Below, piece after piece: positions 16,409 through 25,827 of a stretch of DNA of 64,000 nucleotides. A program made the position numbers and the translations under genes. Under the pieces are notes generated by a model. The model was given only the letters and a program-made list of their open reading frames with translations. It made no database searches and had not been told where the DNA came from. The stretch comes from an uncultured Algibacter sp. (GTDB lineage Bacteria > Bacteroidota > Bacteroidia > Flavobacteriales > Flavobacteriaceae). The first letter of the stretch is position 1. Every line of letters starts with the position of its first letter. The stretch covers positions 246,740 through 310,739 of the forward strand of contig NZ_CANLGU010000005.1 in the NCBI RefSeq assembly GCF_947490405.1. Reading direction: 5' to 3'.

Positions 16409-16624
16409 ATGGATAAGAAAGAATTGATTGGAATTTTAATTGGAATCATTCAAATTATTTTAACCCTATTAATTGGTTCGTTTTTGATATTCCTACCTTA
16501 TGCATTGTTGACTTACTTTTTCAATGAAAAAGTAGGTCTATTAGCTTTATTCTTAATTATATTAATTCCGTCGATTTACAAGTTTTTAAGGAACAATATT
16601 AATTGGGAAAGGTTTATAAATTGA
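16409..16624 (+). CDS. Small orphan membrane protein (71 residues)
   Basis: Starts at ATG 16409 (MDKKELIGILIGIIQIILTL) with two to three hydrophobic helices and a basic C-terminal end (KFLRNNINWERF). No family is recognised. A TTG at 16397 lies within the preceding repeat and is not used. Like the two genes before it, it sits directly after a cassette-type stem-loop, which suggests it is cassette cargo. Confidence 0.55.
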   Translation: MDKKELIGILIGIIQIILTLLIGSFLIFLPYALLTYFFNEKVGLLALFLIILIPSIYKFLRNNINWERFIN

Positions 16625-17116
16625 TTTTAACAAATATTACGGAACTCAAAACTGACTAAAGCAACACTCAACTTTTGCTTCGAACTTTTGCTCAGTCGAA
16701 AAAAATAAAAATAAGTAAATCGTGCTTACTCAAATGAGTCGCAACCGGATATACAAAAAATAAAAACTACCTATCGCAGAGAAAACACCTTAGCAAATAG
16801 GTTGCGTTAGGGATTGCAGCGGCATCCTTTTTTTGAAAAACACCAGAAATTAATACTTAAAACTAAGCTTAAACGGATTGCCACGTCGCTCACTCCTCGC
16901 AATGACATTTAAAAAAGATATAGCGGAAAGCCCGACCCTTTTCGGGTAACGCCCAAATAACTAAAATTACTCTCTATTTCTGAGTGAGTGTTGTTTTAAG
17001 ACTATCAGTTCTGTAATTTTCAAGCCTTTTTTTGATAGAAATCGTAAAGTAAGGCTTCAAAAAAATCAATCAGTTAATACTTTAAAAGGTCTTTACCTTT
17101 TCTTAACAATTAACAT
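16625..17116. other. Intergenic region with dispersed repeats, no gene
   Basis: About 490 bases without a credible gene. It contains repeat A copy 2 (16802-16953) and, inside it, GATTGCCACGTCGCTCACTC and CCTCGCAATGAC (about 16876-16907), a palindromic element that is widespread in Bacteroidetes intergenic DNA. Confidence 0.6.
16802..16953 (+). repeat. Dispersed repeat A, copy 2 with internal insertion
   Basis: Begins with TTGCGTTAGGGATTGCAGCG and GCATCC and ends with GATATAGCGGAAAGCCCGAC, then GGGTAACGCC. Compared with the copy at 56152-56234 it is longer, because a segment carrying CCACGTCGCTCACTCCTCGC sits between the two end blocks, as if another repeat had inserted. Confidence 0.7.
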
Positions 17117-17124
17117 TATTTTTG
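17117..17124 (+). promoter_or_regulatory. Bacteroidetes -7 promoter element of glucosidase gene
   Basis: TATTTTTG matches TAnnTTTG exactly, 90 bp ahead of the ATG at 17215. Confidence 0.5.
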
Positions 17125-17214
17125 CTCTAAACTCTAAAAACACAAGTACTTAACAGTGCATGATTGTGTTGCACAGAGTTACTAGTAAATTGCATTTTTT
17201 TATTTATAACATAT

Positions 17215-19839
17215 ATGATTCAAAAAGGTATTGAAGCACAACGTTTAGCTGTTGAAGACACTTATAAAACATGGAAAAAATGGGGCCCGTATTTAGCCGA
17301 AAGGCAGTGGGGAACTGTACGCGAGGATTATAGTGAACACGGTGAATCTTGGGAGTTTATAGACCACGAAAAAGCACGAAGTAACGCCTACCGCTGGGGA
17401 GAAGAAGGGATTGCTGGCTTTACCGATAATAAAGAAATTTTATGTTTAGCGCCTGCATTTTGGAATGGTAAAGACACCATTTTAAAGGAGCGTTTGTTTG
17501 GGTTAACTAACAACCAAGGTAACCACGGAGAGGATGTTAAGGAATTGTATTTTCATCAGGTATCTTCACCAACACACTCCTACAGCAAATATCTTTATAA
17601 ATACCCGCATGATGCGTTTCCGTATGGCGATTTGGTTAATAGAAACCGAACAGGTAGGGACCAACCTGAATACGAATTATTAGATACACCTGCGTTTAAA
17701 AACAACGCGTATTTTGATTGTTATATTGAATATGCTAAAGCTGATATTGAGGATATTTTAATGAAAGTTACGGTGGTAAACCGTGGTGATACTGCTGCTG
17801 AAATTCATGTGTTGCCACACCTTTGGTTTCGTAATTTCTGGAAACATAATACGCGCCACTCGCGCCCAACGATTAAATCGGTTTCTGATAGTGCTGTGCT
17901 TACTAAAAGTAAGAGAAATGGGAACTACTATTTTTATAATGAAAACGGCGAGCAGTTATTTTGCGATAACGAAACCAACAATAAGCGTATTTACAATTTT
18001 AAAAATGATGTGCCTTATGTTAAAGATGGTATTAACGACCATGTTGTTGATGGTAAACCAACGGTAAACCCGAAAAAAAGCGGCTCGAAAATGGCTGTTT
18101 GGCACAAATTTAATTTGAAGGCTGGCGAGGAAAAAACGATAAGAGTGCGTTTAAGTAAAACGAAACTGGATAATCCTTGGGCAGATTTTGATGCCATTTT
18201 TCATGATAGAATTACCGAATGTGAGGCATTCTACCATGAAACCATTAAGTCTGATATTCCAGAAACCCACCAAGCGATTGCTAAAAGTGCGTTTTCTGGT
18301 TTATTATGGACCAAACAGTTTTACTATAACGATGTGCATAAATGGCTTTTTGGTGGTCCTGGTGAAGCGAAACCCCATAGGTCTAACATGCGAAATTACA
18401 ATTGGCAACATTTAACAAATAGGCATGTAATTTCTATGCCTGATAAATGGGAATACCCGTGGTATGCGGCTTGGGATTTGGCTTTTCATATGGCATCGTT
18501 TGTAGAAATAGATCCGTTTTTTGCCAAAGAACAATTGCTTTTGGTTTTAAAAGAAAATTACATGCATCCTAACGGACAAATTCCTGCTTACGAATGGAAT
18601 TTTAGTGATGTAAACCCGCCTGTACACTCGTATGCGGTTTGGAATGTTTACGAAAAGGATAAAAACAATACGGGTGAAGGCGATATTGAATTTTTAGAAA
18701 AAGCCTTCCAAAAACTACTAATCAATTTTACCTGGTGGGTAAACCAAAAAGATACCAACGGCACCGATTTATTTGAAGGTGGATTTTTAGGATTGGATAA
18801 TATTGGGGTTTTTGATAGAAACCATATGCCTCCTGGAATTGCCAGAATGCAACAATCTGATGCTACTAGTTGGATGGCGATGTTCTCGCTTAATATGCTG
18901 CGCATGTCTTTCGAGTTGGCAAAAACCAATAAAATATACGAGGAATCTGCCGCAAAATTCTTTAGGCATTTCTTAAATATTGCTTGGGCAATGCACCACA
19001 TTGGGAAAAAAGATATTTCGCTTTGGGATGATGAAGACAACTTTTACTATGATGTTGTTGAAATGGATTCTGGTGCTACCGATCGCCTGAAGGTTAGATC
19101 TCTGGTAGGGGTTATTCCAATGTTTGCTGCTGAGATTATGCACAAAGACCTCTTTGAAGAATTAGAAGATTTTAGACATAGAGCAAATAAAATTATAAGA
19201 ACACGTCCTGATTTGGCGTCGTTAATTACCAATTTAAATGCACCTAATGAAGATGGGAATTACCTATTTGCCATTATGCGTGGTTTTAGGTTAGAACATT
19301 TATTGAAACGCTTGTTGGATGAGGATGAATTCTTATCTGATTACGGAATTCGGTCGTTGTCTAAATACCATGAAAAACACCCGTTTGTATTTCAACATCA
19401 TGGGCATCATCAAATTCAGTACGAATCTGGCGAAAGTCAATCAAATATGTTTGGAGGAAACTCTAACTGGCGCGGACCTATTTGGATGCCGCTTAATTAC
19501 ATGATTATTCAGTCGTTACGAAAGTATTACACATTTTACGGCGATGAGTACCAATATGAATTTCCAACTGGGTCTGGTAAAAAATTGAATCTTAAACAGA
19601 TTGCCAACGAGCTTACAAAACGGTTGGTGAAATTGTTTGAGGCTAATGAGGATGGTAAATTCCAATACCATTCTGATAATACAGGTAAGCATTTTACTAA
19701 AGAAGAACATTTTAAAGATTTACATCTTTTTTATGAATTTTTTGATGGGGATAATGGTAAAGGCCTAGGAGCTTCCCACCAAACTGGTTGGACAGCGCTA
19801 ATTGCCAATTTAATTATGGAAATGGATGCGGATGACTAA
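17215..19839 (+). CDS. GH63-like glucosidase
   Basis: An 874-residue cytoplasmic glycoside hydrolase (no signal peptide from this start). The N-terminal beta domain (LAERQWGTVREDYSEHGESW) and the alpha/alpha-barrel segments (YPWYAAWDLAFHMASFVEID, PAYEWNFSDVNPPVHSYAVW, GNSNWRGPIWMPLNYMIIQS) match the GH63 group, which includes bacterial glucosidases and mannosylglycerate hydrolases. The likely acidic catalytic residues are the Asp in the AAWD segment and a C-terminal acidic residue; the substrate is not determined. A longer frame to 17164 would add a hydrophobic N-terminus starting inside the leader and is less likely. Confidence 0.8.
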   Translation: MIQKGIEAQRLAVEDTYKTWKKWGPYLAERQWGTVREDYSEHGESWEFIDHEKARSNAYRWGEEGIAGFTDNKEILCLAPAFWNGKDTILKERLFGLTNNQGNHGEDVKELYFHQVSSPTHSYSKYLYKYPHDAFPYGDLVNRNRTGRDQPEYELLDTPAFKNNAYFDCYIEYAKADIEDILMKVTVVNRGDTAAEIHVLPHLWFRNFWKHNTRHSRPTIKSVSDSAVLTKSKRNGNYYFYNENGEQLFCDNETNNKRIYNFKNDVPYVKDGINDHVVDGKPTVNPKKSGSKMAVWHKFNLKAGEEKTIRVRLSKTKLDNPWADFDAIFHDRITECEAFYHETIKSDIPETHQAIAKSAFSGLLWTKQFYYNDVHKWLFGGPGEAKPHRSNMRNYNWQHLTNRHVISMPDKWEYPWYAAWDLAFHMASFVEIDPFFAKEQLLLVLKENYMHPNGQIPAYEWNFSDVNPPVHSYAVWNVYEKDKNNTGEGDIEFLEKAFQKLLINFTWWVNQKDTNGTDLFEGGFLGLDNIGVFDRNHMPPGIARMQQSDATSWMAMFSLNMLRMSFELAKTNKIYEESAAKFFRHFLNIAWAMHHIGKKDISLWDDEDNFYYDVVEMDSGATDRLKVRSLVGVIPMFAAEIMHKDLFEELEDFRHRANKIIRTRPDLASLITNLNAPNEDGNYLFAIMRGFRLEHLLKRLLDEDEFLSDYGIRSLSKYHEKHPFVFQHHGHHQIQYESGESQSNMFGGNSNWRGPIWMPLNYMIIQSLRKYYTFYGDEYQYEFPTGSGKKLNLKQIANELTKRLVKLFEANEDGKFQYHSDNTGKHFTKEEHFKDLHLFYEFFDGDNGKGLGASHQTGWTALIANLIMEMDADD

Positions 19840-19917
19840 TTAATTCATTTGTTGAAATACTGTTAATAAGAGTGTCTGCTTTCCTGAAAAAAGCCATATC
19901 AAATCGTTAAAAAAGTG

Positions 19918-19925
19918 TATTTTTG
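19918..19925 (+). promoter_or_regulatory. Bacteroidetes -7 promoter element of purL
   Basis: TATTTTTG matches TAnnTTTG exactly and lies 30 bp before the purL ATG. Confidence 0.6.
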
Positions 19926-19955
19926 CACTTTCTTTAAACACACAAACCGAACATA

Positions 19956-22900
19956 ATGATTCATTTCTTTGGAAACGTAAATAGCAAGGTATTTGCTGTT
20001 CAAACAACAAAAGAATTATCAACCGAAACCATCTCGAAATTAACATGGCTTTTTGGCAACCAGCCTAAAATTGAGCAAGCATCTTTGGATGCTTTTTTTG
20101 TTGGCCCTCGTGCTGCAATGATTACACCTTGGAGTACCAATGCGGTTGAAATCACCCAAAACATGGGTGTTTCTGATATAATTCGAATAGAAGAATTTAA
20201 AGTTGTTGCTGAAAATTTTAAGGATTTTGACCCGATGATTTCGGAGAAATTTAAGGGCTTGAACCAAAGCTCTTTTACGATTGACATTACACCAGAATCT
20301 ATTCTTGATATTGAGGATATAGCAGCGTATAACGTGCAGGAAGGTTTATCGTTAAGCGATGAAGAAGTGGCGTATTTGGAAGGTGTTGCTAAGAAAATTG
20401 GGCGTCCGTTAACTGATAGTGAAGTGTTTGGATTCTCTCAGGTGAATTCTGAGCATTGTCGCCATAAAATATTTAATGGTACGTTTGTAATTGATGGTGA
20501 AGAGAAATCAACATCGTTATTCAAATTAATTAAAGAAACATCAAAACAAAACCCGAACGATATTGTTTCGGCATATAAAGATAATGTGGCTTTTATTAAA
20601 GGGCCAAAAGTAGAACAGTTTGCACCAAAGCGCGCCGATGTTCCTGATTATTACACTACTGAAGATTTTGATTCTGTAATTTCTTTGAAAGCAGAAACAC
20701 ACAACTTCCCTACTACTGTTGAGCCTTTTAACGGTGCTGCAACGGGCTCTGGTGGCGAAATTAGAGATAGACTTGCTGGTGGAAAAGGCTCTTTACCTTT
20801 AGCAGGAACTGCTGTTTATATAACATCCTATTCTCGTTTGGAAGAAAATAGACCTTGGGAAAAAGGTGTTAAAGAACGTGATTGGTTATACCAAACACCA
20901 ATGGATATTTTAATAAAAGCATCGAACGGTGCATCAGACTTTGGTAACAAATTTGGGCAACCATTAATCTGTGGTTCGGTATTAACTTTTGAGCATGAAG
21001 AAGATGCTAGAAAATTAGGGTTTGACAAAGTGATTATGCAAGCCGGTGGTATTGGCTACGGCAAAGCAAATCAAGCTTTAAAAGACACCCCAAAAACGGG
21101 TGATAAAATAGTAATTCTTGGTGGTGAAAATTACCGTATTGGTATGGGTGGTGCAGCGGTATCATCGGCTGATACTGGTGAATTTGCCTCTGGAATTGAA
21201 TTAAACGCAGTACAACGTTCTAACCCAGAAATGCAAAAACGTGCTGCCAATGCAGTACGCGGTATGGTAGAAAGTGATGAAAACTTTATCGTTTCTATTC
21301 ACGATCATGGTGCCGGAGGCCATTTAAATTGTTTATCTGAACTCGTTGAAGATACGGGCGGAAAAATTGATTTAGATGCTTTACCTGTTGGCGATCCTAC
21401 CCTATCTGATAAAGAAATAATAGGTAACGAATCTCAGGAACGTATGGGATTGGTTATTAGCGAAAAACACTTAGAAACACTTAATAAAATTGCAGACCGT
21501 GAGCGTTCGCCAATGTATACCGTTGGTGATGTTACTGGTGATGATCGTTTTACGTTTCAGTCTAAAACTAAAGGTAACAAACCTATGGATTTAGCTATGG
21601 AAGACATGTTTGGAAGTTCGCCAAAAACGGTGATGACAGACCAAACGATTCAGCGTAATTATGCTGATGTTGCTTATAATTCTGATAATTTCCATGACTA
21701 TTTAGACCAGGTGTTACAACTAGAAGCCGTGGCTTGTAAAGACTGGTTAACTAACAAAGTAGACCGTTGTGTTGGTGGTAAAGTAGCCAAACAACAATGT
21801 GTTGGCGCGTTACAAATACCTCTAAACAATGTTGGCGTTATGGCTTTAGATTATAAAGGAAAAGAAGGTATTGCTACGTCTATTGGGCACTCGCCTATTT
21901 CTGGATTGATTAATCCTGTAGCTGGGAGTAGAAATTCTATTACCGAGGCCTTGACTAATATCATTTGGGCGCCTTTAAAAGATGGTTTACAATCGGTATC
22001 GTTATCTGCAAACTGGATGTGGCCTTGTAAAAATGAAGGGGAAGATGCTAGATTATATGAGGCTGTTGAAGCTATTTCAGAATTCTCGATTGACTTAGGT
22101 ATTAATGTGCCTACTGGAAAGGATTCGCTTTCCATGAAACAAAAATATCCTAATGAGGATGTGATTTCTCCTGGAACCGTTATTATTTCTGCAGCAGCCA
22201 ATTGTAACGCTATTTCTAAAGTAGTTGAACCTGTTTTTAAGAAAAATGGTGGCGGTATTTATTACATAAATATCTCTCAAGATGATTTTAAGTTAGGTGG
22301 AAGCTCTTTTGCGCAAGTACTGAATAAAATTGGAAACGATGCACCTAACGTAAAAGATGCTGGGTATGTTAAAACCGTTTTTAATACCATTCAAGAATTA
22401 ATACAGAATGAGCAAATTATTGCCGGACACGATGTGGCTTCTGGTGGTTTAATTACTACGTTATTAGAACTTTGTTTTGCTGACACGAATTTAGGTGCCG
22501 CATTAGATCTTTCTGCATTAAATGAAAGTGATTCTGTTAAACTATTATTTTCTGAAAATTCTGGTATTGTAATTCAGGCGAAAGACAGTTCAATTGAAAA
22601 CATCTTAACTGATGCTAATATTGAGTTTTTCAACATAGGAAACGTTACTGAAAGCGATACGTTAAGCATCATTAACAATACTGATGTATTTACTTTAACC
22701 GTTTCAAGATTGCGTGATGTTTGGTACAAAACATCGTTTTTATTAGACCAAAAACAAACAGCGAATGGTTTAGCACAAGACCGTTTTGATAATTATAAAA
22801 ATCAACCTTTACAATATACTTTCCCAAAACATTTTACGGGTAAATTACCTGTAACTGGAAGTTATAGACCAAAGGCTGCCATACTTCGTGAAAAAGGTTC

Positions 22901-23612
22901 AAACTCTGAACGTGAAATGGCAAATGCTATGTACTTAGCTGGTTTTGATGTAAAAGATGTACACATGACCGATTTAATTTCTGGTCGTGAAACCTTAGAA
23001 GATATTCAGTTTTTAGGAGCAGTTGGTGGTTTCTCAAACTCTGATGTTTTAGGTTCCGCAAAAGGTTGGGCTGGTGCTATAAAATATAATGATAAAGCAA
23101 AAGCTGTTATTGACAACTTCTTTGCTAGAGAAGATACATTATCTGTAGGGATTTGTAATGGGTGTCAACTTTGGATGGAATTAGACCTCATCAATCCAGA
23201 CCATGAAGTTCATGGTAAAATGCATCATAATGAGTCACAAAAACACGAAAGTTCGTTTACTTCAGTAAAAATTCAAGAGAATAATTCGGTAATGCTTTCA
23301 ACACTTGCAGGCACTACATTAGGAGTTTGGATTTCGCATGGTGAAGGTAAATTTAATCTACCTTATAGTGAAGACCAATATCACATTGTTGCTAAATATG
23401 GTTACGAAGGCTATCCTCATAATCCTAATGGTTCAGATTTTAATACCGCCATGATGAGTGATAAAACTGGAAGACACTTGGTAACGATGCCACATATTGA
23501 GCGTTCTACATTCCAATGGAATTGGGCAAACTACCCTGATAGTAGAAAAGATGACGTTTCGCCTTGGCTAGAAGCTTTTGTGAATGCCAGAAAATGGATT
23601 GAACAGAAATAA
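19956..23612 (+). CDS. purL: Phosphoribosylformylglycinamidine synthase
   Basis: A 1218-residue single-chain FGAM synthase of the large (proteobacterial/eukaryotic) type; it converts FGAR to FGAM with glutamine and ATP in purine synthesis. The N-terminal PurS-like domain is followed by the linker with SQVNSEHCRHKIF and AETHNFPTTVEPFNGAATGS, the two AIR-synthase-like halves (VSIHDHGAGGHLNCLSELVE; VPTGKDSLSMKQKYP), and a C-terminal class I glutaminase with nucleophile Cys in VGICNGCQLWMELD (near residue 1067) and His in ISHGEGKF. All domains appear complete. It is monocistronic, with its own promoter and a hairpin after the stop. Confidence 0.97.
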   Translation: MIHFFGNVNSKVFAVQTTKELSTETISKLTWLFGNQPKIEQASLDAFFVGPRAAMITPWSTNAVEITQNMGVSDIIRIEEFKVVAENFKDFDPMISEKFKGLNQSSFTIDITPESILDIEDIAAYNVQEGLSLSDEEVAYLEGVAKKIGRPLTDSEVFGFSQVNSEHCRHKIFNGTFVIDGEEKSTSLFKLIKETSKQNPNDIVSAYKDNVAFIKGPKVEQFAPKRADVPDYYTTEDFDSVISLKAETHNFPTTVEPFNGAATGSGGEIRDRLAGGKGSLPLAGTAVYITSYSRLEENRPWEKGVKERDWLYQTPMDILIKASNGASDFGNKFGQPLICGSVLTFEHEEDARKLGFDKVIMQAGGIGYGKANQALKDTPKTGDKIVILGGENYRIGMGGAAVSSADTGEFASGIELNAVQRSNPEMQKRAANAVRGMVESDENFIVSIHDHGAGGHLNCLSELVEDTGGKIDLDALPVGDPTLSDKEIIGNESQERMGLVISEKHLETLNKIADRERSPMYTVGDVTGDDRFTFQSKTKGNKPMDLAMEDMFGSSPKTVMTDQTIQRNYADVAYNSDNFHDYLDQVLQLEAVACKDWLTNKVDRCVGGKVAKQQCVGALQIPLNNVGVMALDYKGKEGIATSIGHSPISGLINPVAGSRNSITEALTNIIWAPLKDGLQSVSLSANWMWPCKNEGEDARLYEAVEAISEFSIDLGINVPTGKDSLSMKQKYPNEDVISPGTVIISAAANCNAISKVVEPVFKKNGGGIYYINISQDDFKLGGSSFAQVLNKIGNDAPNVKDAGYVKTVFNTIQELIQNEQIIAGHDVASGGLITTLLELCFADTNLGAALDLSALNESDSVKLLFSENSGIVIQAKDSSIENILTDANIEFFNIGNVTESDTLSIINNTDVFTLTVSRLRDVWYKTSFLLDQKQTANGLAQDRFDNYKNQPLQYTFPKHFTGKLPVTGSYRPKAAILREKGSNSEREMANAMYLAGFDVKDVHMTDLISGRETLEDIQFLGAVGGFSNSDVLGSAKGWAGAIKYNDKAKAVIDNFFAREDTLSVGICNGCQLWMELDLINPDHEVHGKMHHNESQKHESSFTSVKIQENNSVMLSTLAGTTLGVWISHGEGKFNLPYSEDQYHIVAKYGYEGYPHNPNGSDFNTAMMSDKTGRHLVTMPHIERSTFQWNWANYPDSRKDDVSPWLEAFVNARKWIEQK

Positions 23613-23649
23613 AGTAACCCCAAAACATATCACATGTTTTAGGGTTACT
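23613..23649. terminator. Hairpin between purL and OFA transporter gene
   Basis: AGTAACCC...AAAACAT and ATGTTTT...GGGTTACT form a long stem with a 5-base loop immediately after the purL stop. The following T-run is weak, so it may act as a bidirectional barrier between the convergent genes. Confidence 0.65.
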
Positions 23650-23691
23650 TACTAATTAATGACAAATCAATCAATCATAAAACTCGCAACG

Positions 23692-24969
23692 CTAAGCGAA
23701 CTTTAATTTCTTATTAACGTTTTTATCTTTTTTTTGATAAGCTTTTACTACGGTACGCTTCATTAGTAACGATACTAAAAATGCTATTATAAATAAGCCT
23801 GCAAATACTTTCAAGGTTGTATCCAGAGATCCAGTAGCTGTTTTAACCATATCGTAAATGGTTGGACCAACAACGCCTGCTAATCCCCACGCAGCTAATA
23901 CCATACCGTGAATAGCACCTAATTGTTTTGTGCCAAATAAGTCTCCTAAAAATGCTGGTAGGGTTGCAAAACCTCCACCATACATGGTTATTACCGTAAA
24001 TAACACAATTAAGAAGGCTAATTCCATTGATATTTGTGGCAAGAAATAAAATGCTAAAATTTGAAATGCAAAGAAAATGATATAAGTATTTGCTCGCCCA
24101 AGATAATCTGATAGTGTAGACCACATGATTCTACCCAAGCCATTAAACACACCTATTAACCCAACAATTGCTGCGGCTTCCATGGGGCTATAATTTAGCT
24201 TTTCTTGCATCATAGGGCTTGCTGCAGAAATAATAGCGATACCACATGCTATATTAATAAACATCATCACCCAGATATAATAAAAACGTGGTGTCTTTAA
24301 GGCTTCATTAGCCGTAATGTTTGCCATATCTTTCTTAATGGTTTTCCCTTCTCCAGGTTTAAAACCATCTGGTAAATAACCTTCTGGTGGTCTTTCAATA
24401 TATCTTGCAGAAGATAAAATAAGTACCATATAAATCAATCCTAAAATGTAAAATGCGTTTGAAACACCTACTGATTCAAACAAGGATTGCATTACAGGTC
24501 CAAAAATTAAAGCTGCAAAACCAAAGCCCATAATAGCCATTCCTGTAGCTAAACCACGTCTGTCTGGAAACCATTTTACCAAAGTACTTACTGGCGTTAT
24601 ATAACCTAAACCTAATCCAATACCTCCAATAACGCCATAACATAAATAGAATAACCATAAGGATTCTAATTGAACAGCTAGTCCTGAACCCAAAATACCA
24701 ACGCCGTAAAATATACCAGCTGTTGTACCACTTACTTTGGGGCCAACTTTTTCCACCCATCTTCCCAAAAACGCTGCTGATAAACCCAATAGTAAAATAG
24801 CTATTTTAAAAGCCCATTTTATAACGCTTCCATCAACATCAAAAATATCTTTAACAGGATTAGTCATAACCGAATAGGCATAAACTGATCCAATTGAAAT
24901 ATGTATTCCCACTGCAGATGCAGCAATTAACCAACGGTTTTTTAGTTTTTGTGTACTCATAATATTCAT
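23692..24969 (-). CDS. OFA-family MFS transporter (oxalate/formate antiporter type)
   Basis: A 425-residue, twelve-span major facilitator protein. The N-terminal AASAVGIHISIGSVYAYSVM is typical of the OFA family, as are GIGLGLGYITPVSTLVKWFP and DRRGLATGMAIMGFG in the loop after helix 4. The family includes oxalate/formate exchangers and monocarboxylate carriers. Here it lies next to PflA and PflB, so export of formate or uptake of a monocarboxylate such as pyruvate is a reasonable guess. The start could be either ATG 24969 or ATG 24960. A basic C-terminal tail (KKDKNVNKKLKF) faces the cytoplasm. Confidence 0.85.
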   Translation of the reverse strand: MNIMSTQKLKNRWLIAASAVGIHISIGSVYAYSVMTNPVKDIFDVDGSVIKWAFKIAILLLGLSAAFLGRWVEKVGPKVSGTTAGIFYGVGILGSGLAVQLESLWLFYLCYGVIGGIGLGLGYITPVSTLVKWFPDRRGLATGMAIMGFGFAALIFGPVMQSLFESVGVSNAFYILGLIYMVLILSSARYIERPPEGYLPDGFKPGEGKTIKKDMANITANEALKTPRFYYIWVMMFINIACGIAIISAASPMMQEKLNYSPMEAAAIVGLIGVFNGLGRIMWSTLSDYLGRANTYIIFFAFQILAFYFLPQISMELAFLIVLFTVITMYGGGFATLPAFLGDLFGTKQLGAIHGMVLAAWGLAGVVGPTIYDMVKTATGSLDTTLKVFAGLFIIAFLVSLLMKRTVVKAYQKKDKNVNKKLKFA

Positions 24970-24996
24970 TGTTTGAGATCGCTCTCGCTATACTCA

Positions 24997-25797
24997 TTAA
25001 TTTACTCTAACTTCTTTAAAATACTGTTGTAATATTTCAACAGCTGCATCAATCTCTTCTGGTGTATTTTCTCTTGCATCCTTTAATTTATAGTCCCAAC
25101 CTAAAGCAGCCCATTTATGAACACCTAATTTGTGATAAGGTTGAATTTCAATTTTCTCAATGGTTTTGTAATCTTTAAAATACTCTCCCATTTGATGTAA
25201 TAATTCTGGTTTATTCGTTATTTCTGGGATGAGCACATAACGCAACCACATAGGTTTCCCTGAAGTCTCTCTATACTTTGCAAAATTGAAAGTGGTGTCT
25301 TTGTTTTTCTGCCCAGTAATATATTGATAGCCTTTTTCAGTCATGTGTTTTACATCAAGCATCACCAAATCAGTATACTCATCCAATAACTCTTCAGAAA
25401 AATGATTGAGTAAGCGACCATTGGTATCAAGATTTGTATGAATACCTTCTTCTTTTAATCTTTTAAAAAGCGGCACCAATTCTTTTGATTGTAATAAAGG
25501 CTCTCCTCCAGAAACGGTTACACCTCCTTTTTTTCCAAAATAAGGTTTCTCCTTTATGGCCATTTGTACTAATTCTTCAATCTGATATTCCTTACCGCCA
25601 TGGGTATCTATAGTATCTGGATTGTGGCAATACAAGCATTTTAATTTACAGCCTTGTAAAAAAATCACCATTCGTACTCCTGGACCATCATGTGTGCCAA
25701 AGGATTCTATAGAATGAACTCGTAATATGTTGTATTTGTGCTGGATAACTTTAGGTTTTAAAATTAGCATCTGAAAAAAGAAGCTTATATACTTCAT
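24997..25797 (-). CDS. pflA: Pyruvate formate-lyase activating enzyme
   Basis: A radical SAM enzyme that installs the glycyl radical on PflB. The CX3CX2C iron-sulfur motif is in QGCKLKCLYCHNPDTIDTHG, SAM-binding GGEPLLQ follows, and HSIESFGTHDGPGVRMVIFL is the family N-terminal signature. The open frame gives 266 residues, about 20 more than E. coli PflA. An internal ATG at 25770 is an equally possible start. It lies 30 bp after pflB and is cotranscribed with it. Confidence 0.93.
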   Translation of the reverse strand: MKYISFFFQMLILKPKVIQHKYNILRVHSIESFGTHDGPGVRMVIFLQGCKLKCLYCHNPDTIDTHGGKEYQIEELVQMAIKEKPYFGKKGGVTVSGGEPLLQSKELVPLFKRLKEEGIHTNLDTNGRLLNHFSEELLDEYTDLVMLDVKHMTEKGYQYITGQKNKDTTFNFAKYRETSGKPMWLRYVLIPEITNKPELLHQMGEYFKDYKTIEKIEIQPYHKLGVHKWAALGWDYKLKDARENTPEEIDAAVEILQQYFKEVRVN

Positions 25798-25827
25798 TTT
25801 TTCAGATGCTTACAAAATATATAGAGT

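Noticed and set aside
17164..17214. N-terminal extension of the glucosidase giving a hydrophobic, Cys-containing start
   Set aside because: It would need a non-ATG start, and the extension has no signal-peptide cleavage site; ATG 17215 gives the conserved start.
23650..23670. Possible fourth Fnr-type site (TGACAAATCA) after purL
   Set aside because: It is only a half-site, located between convergent genes with no promoter element at the right distance.
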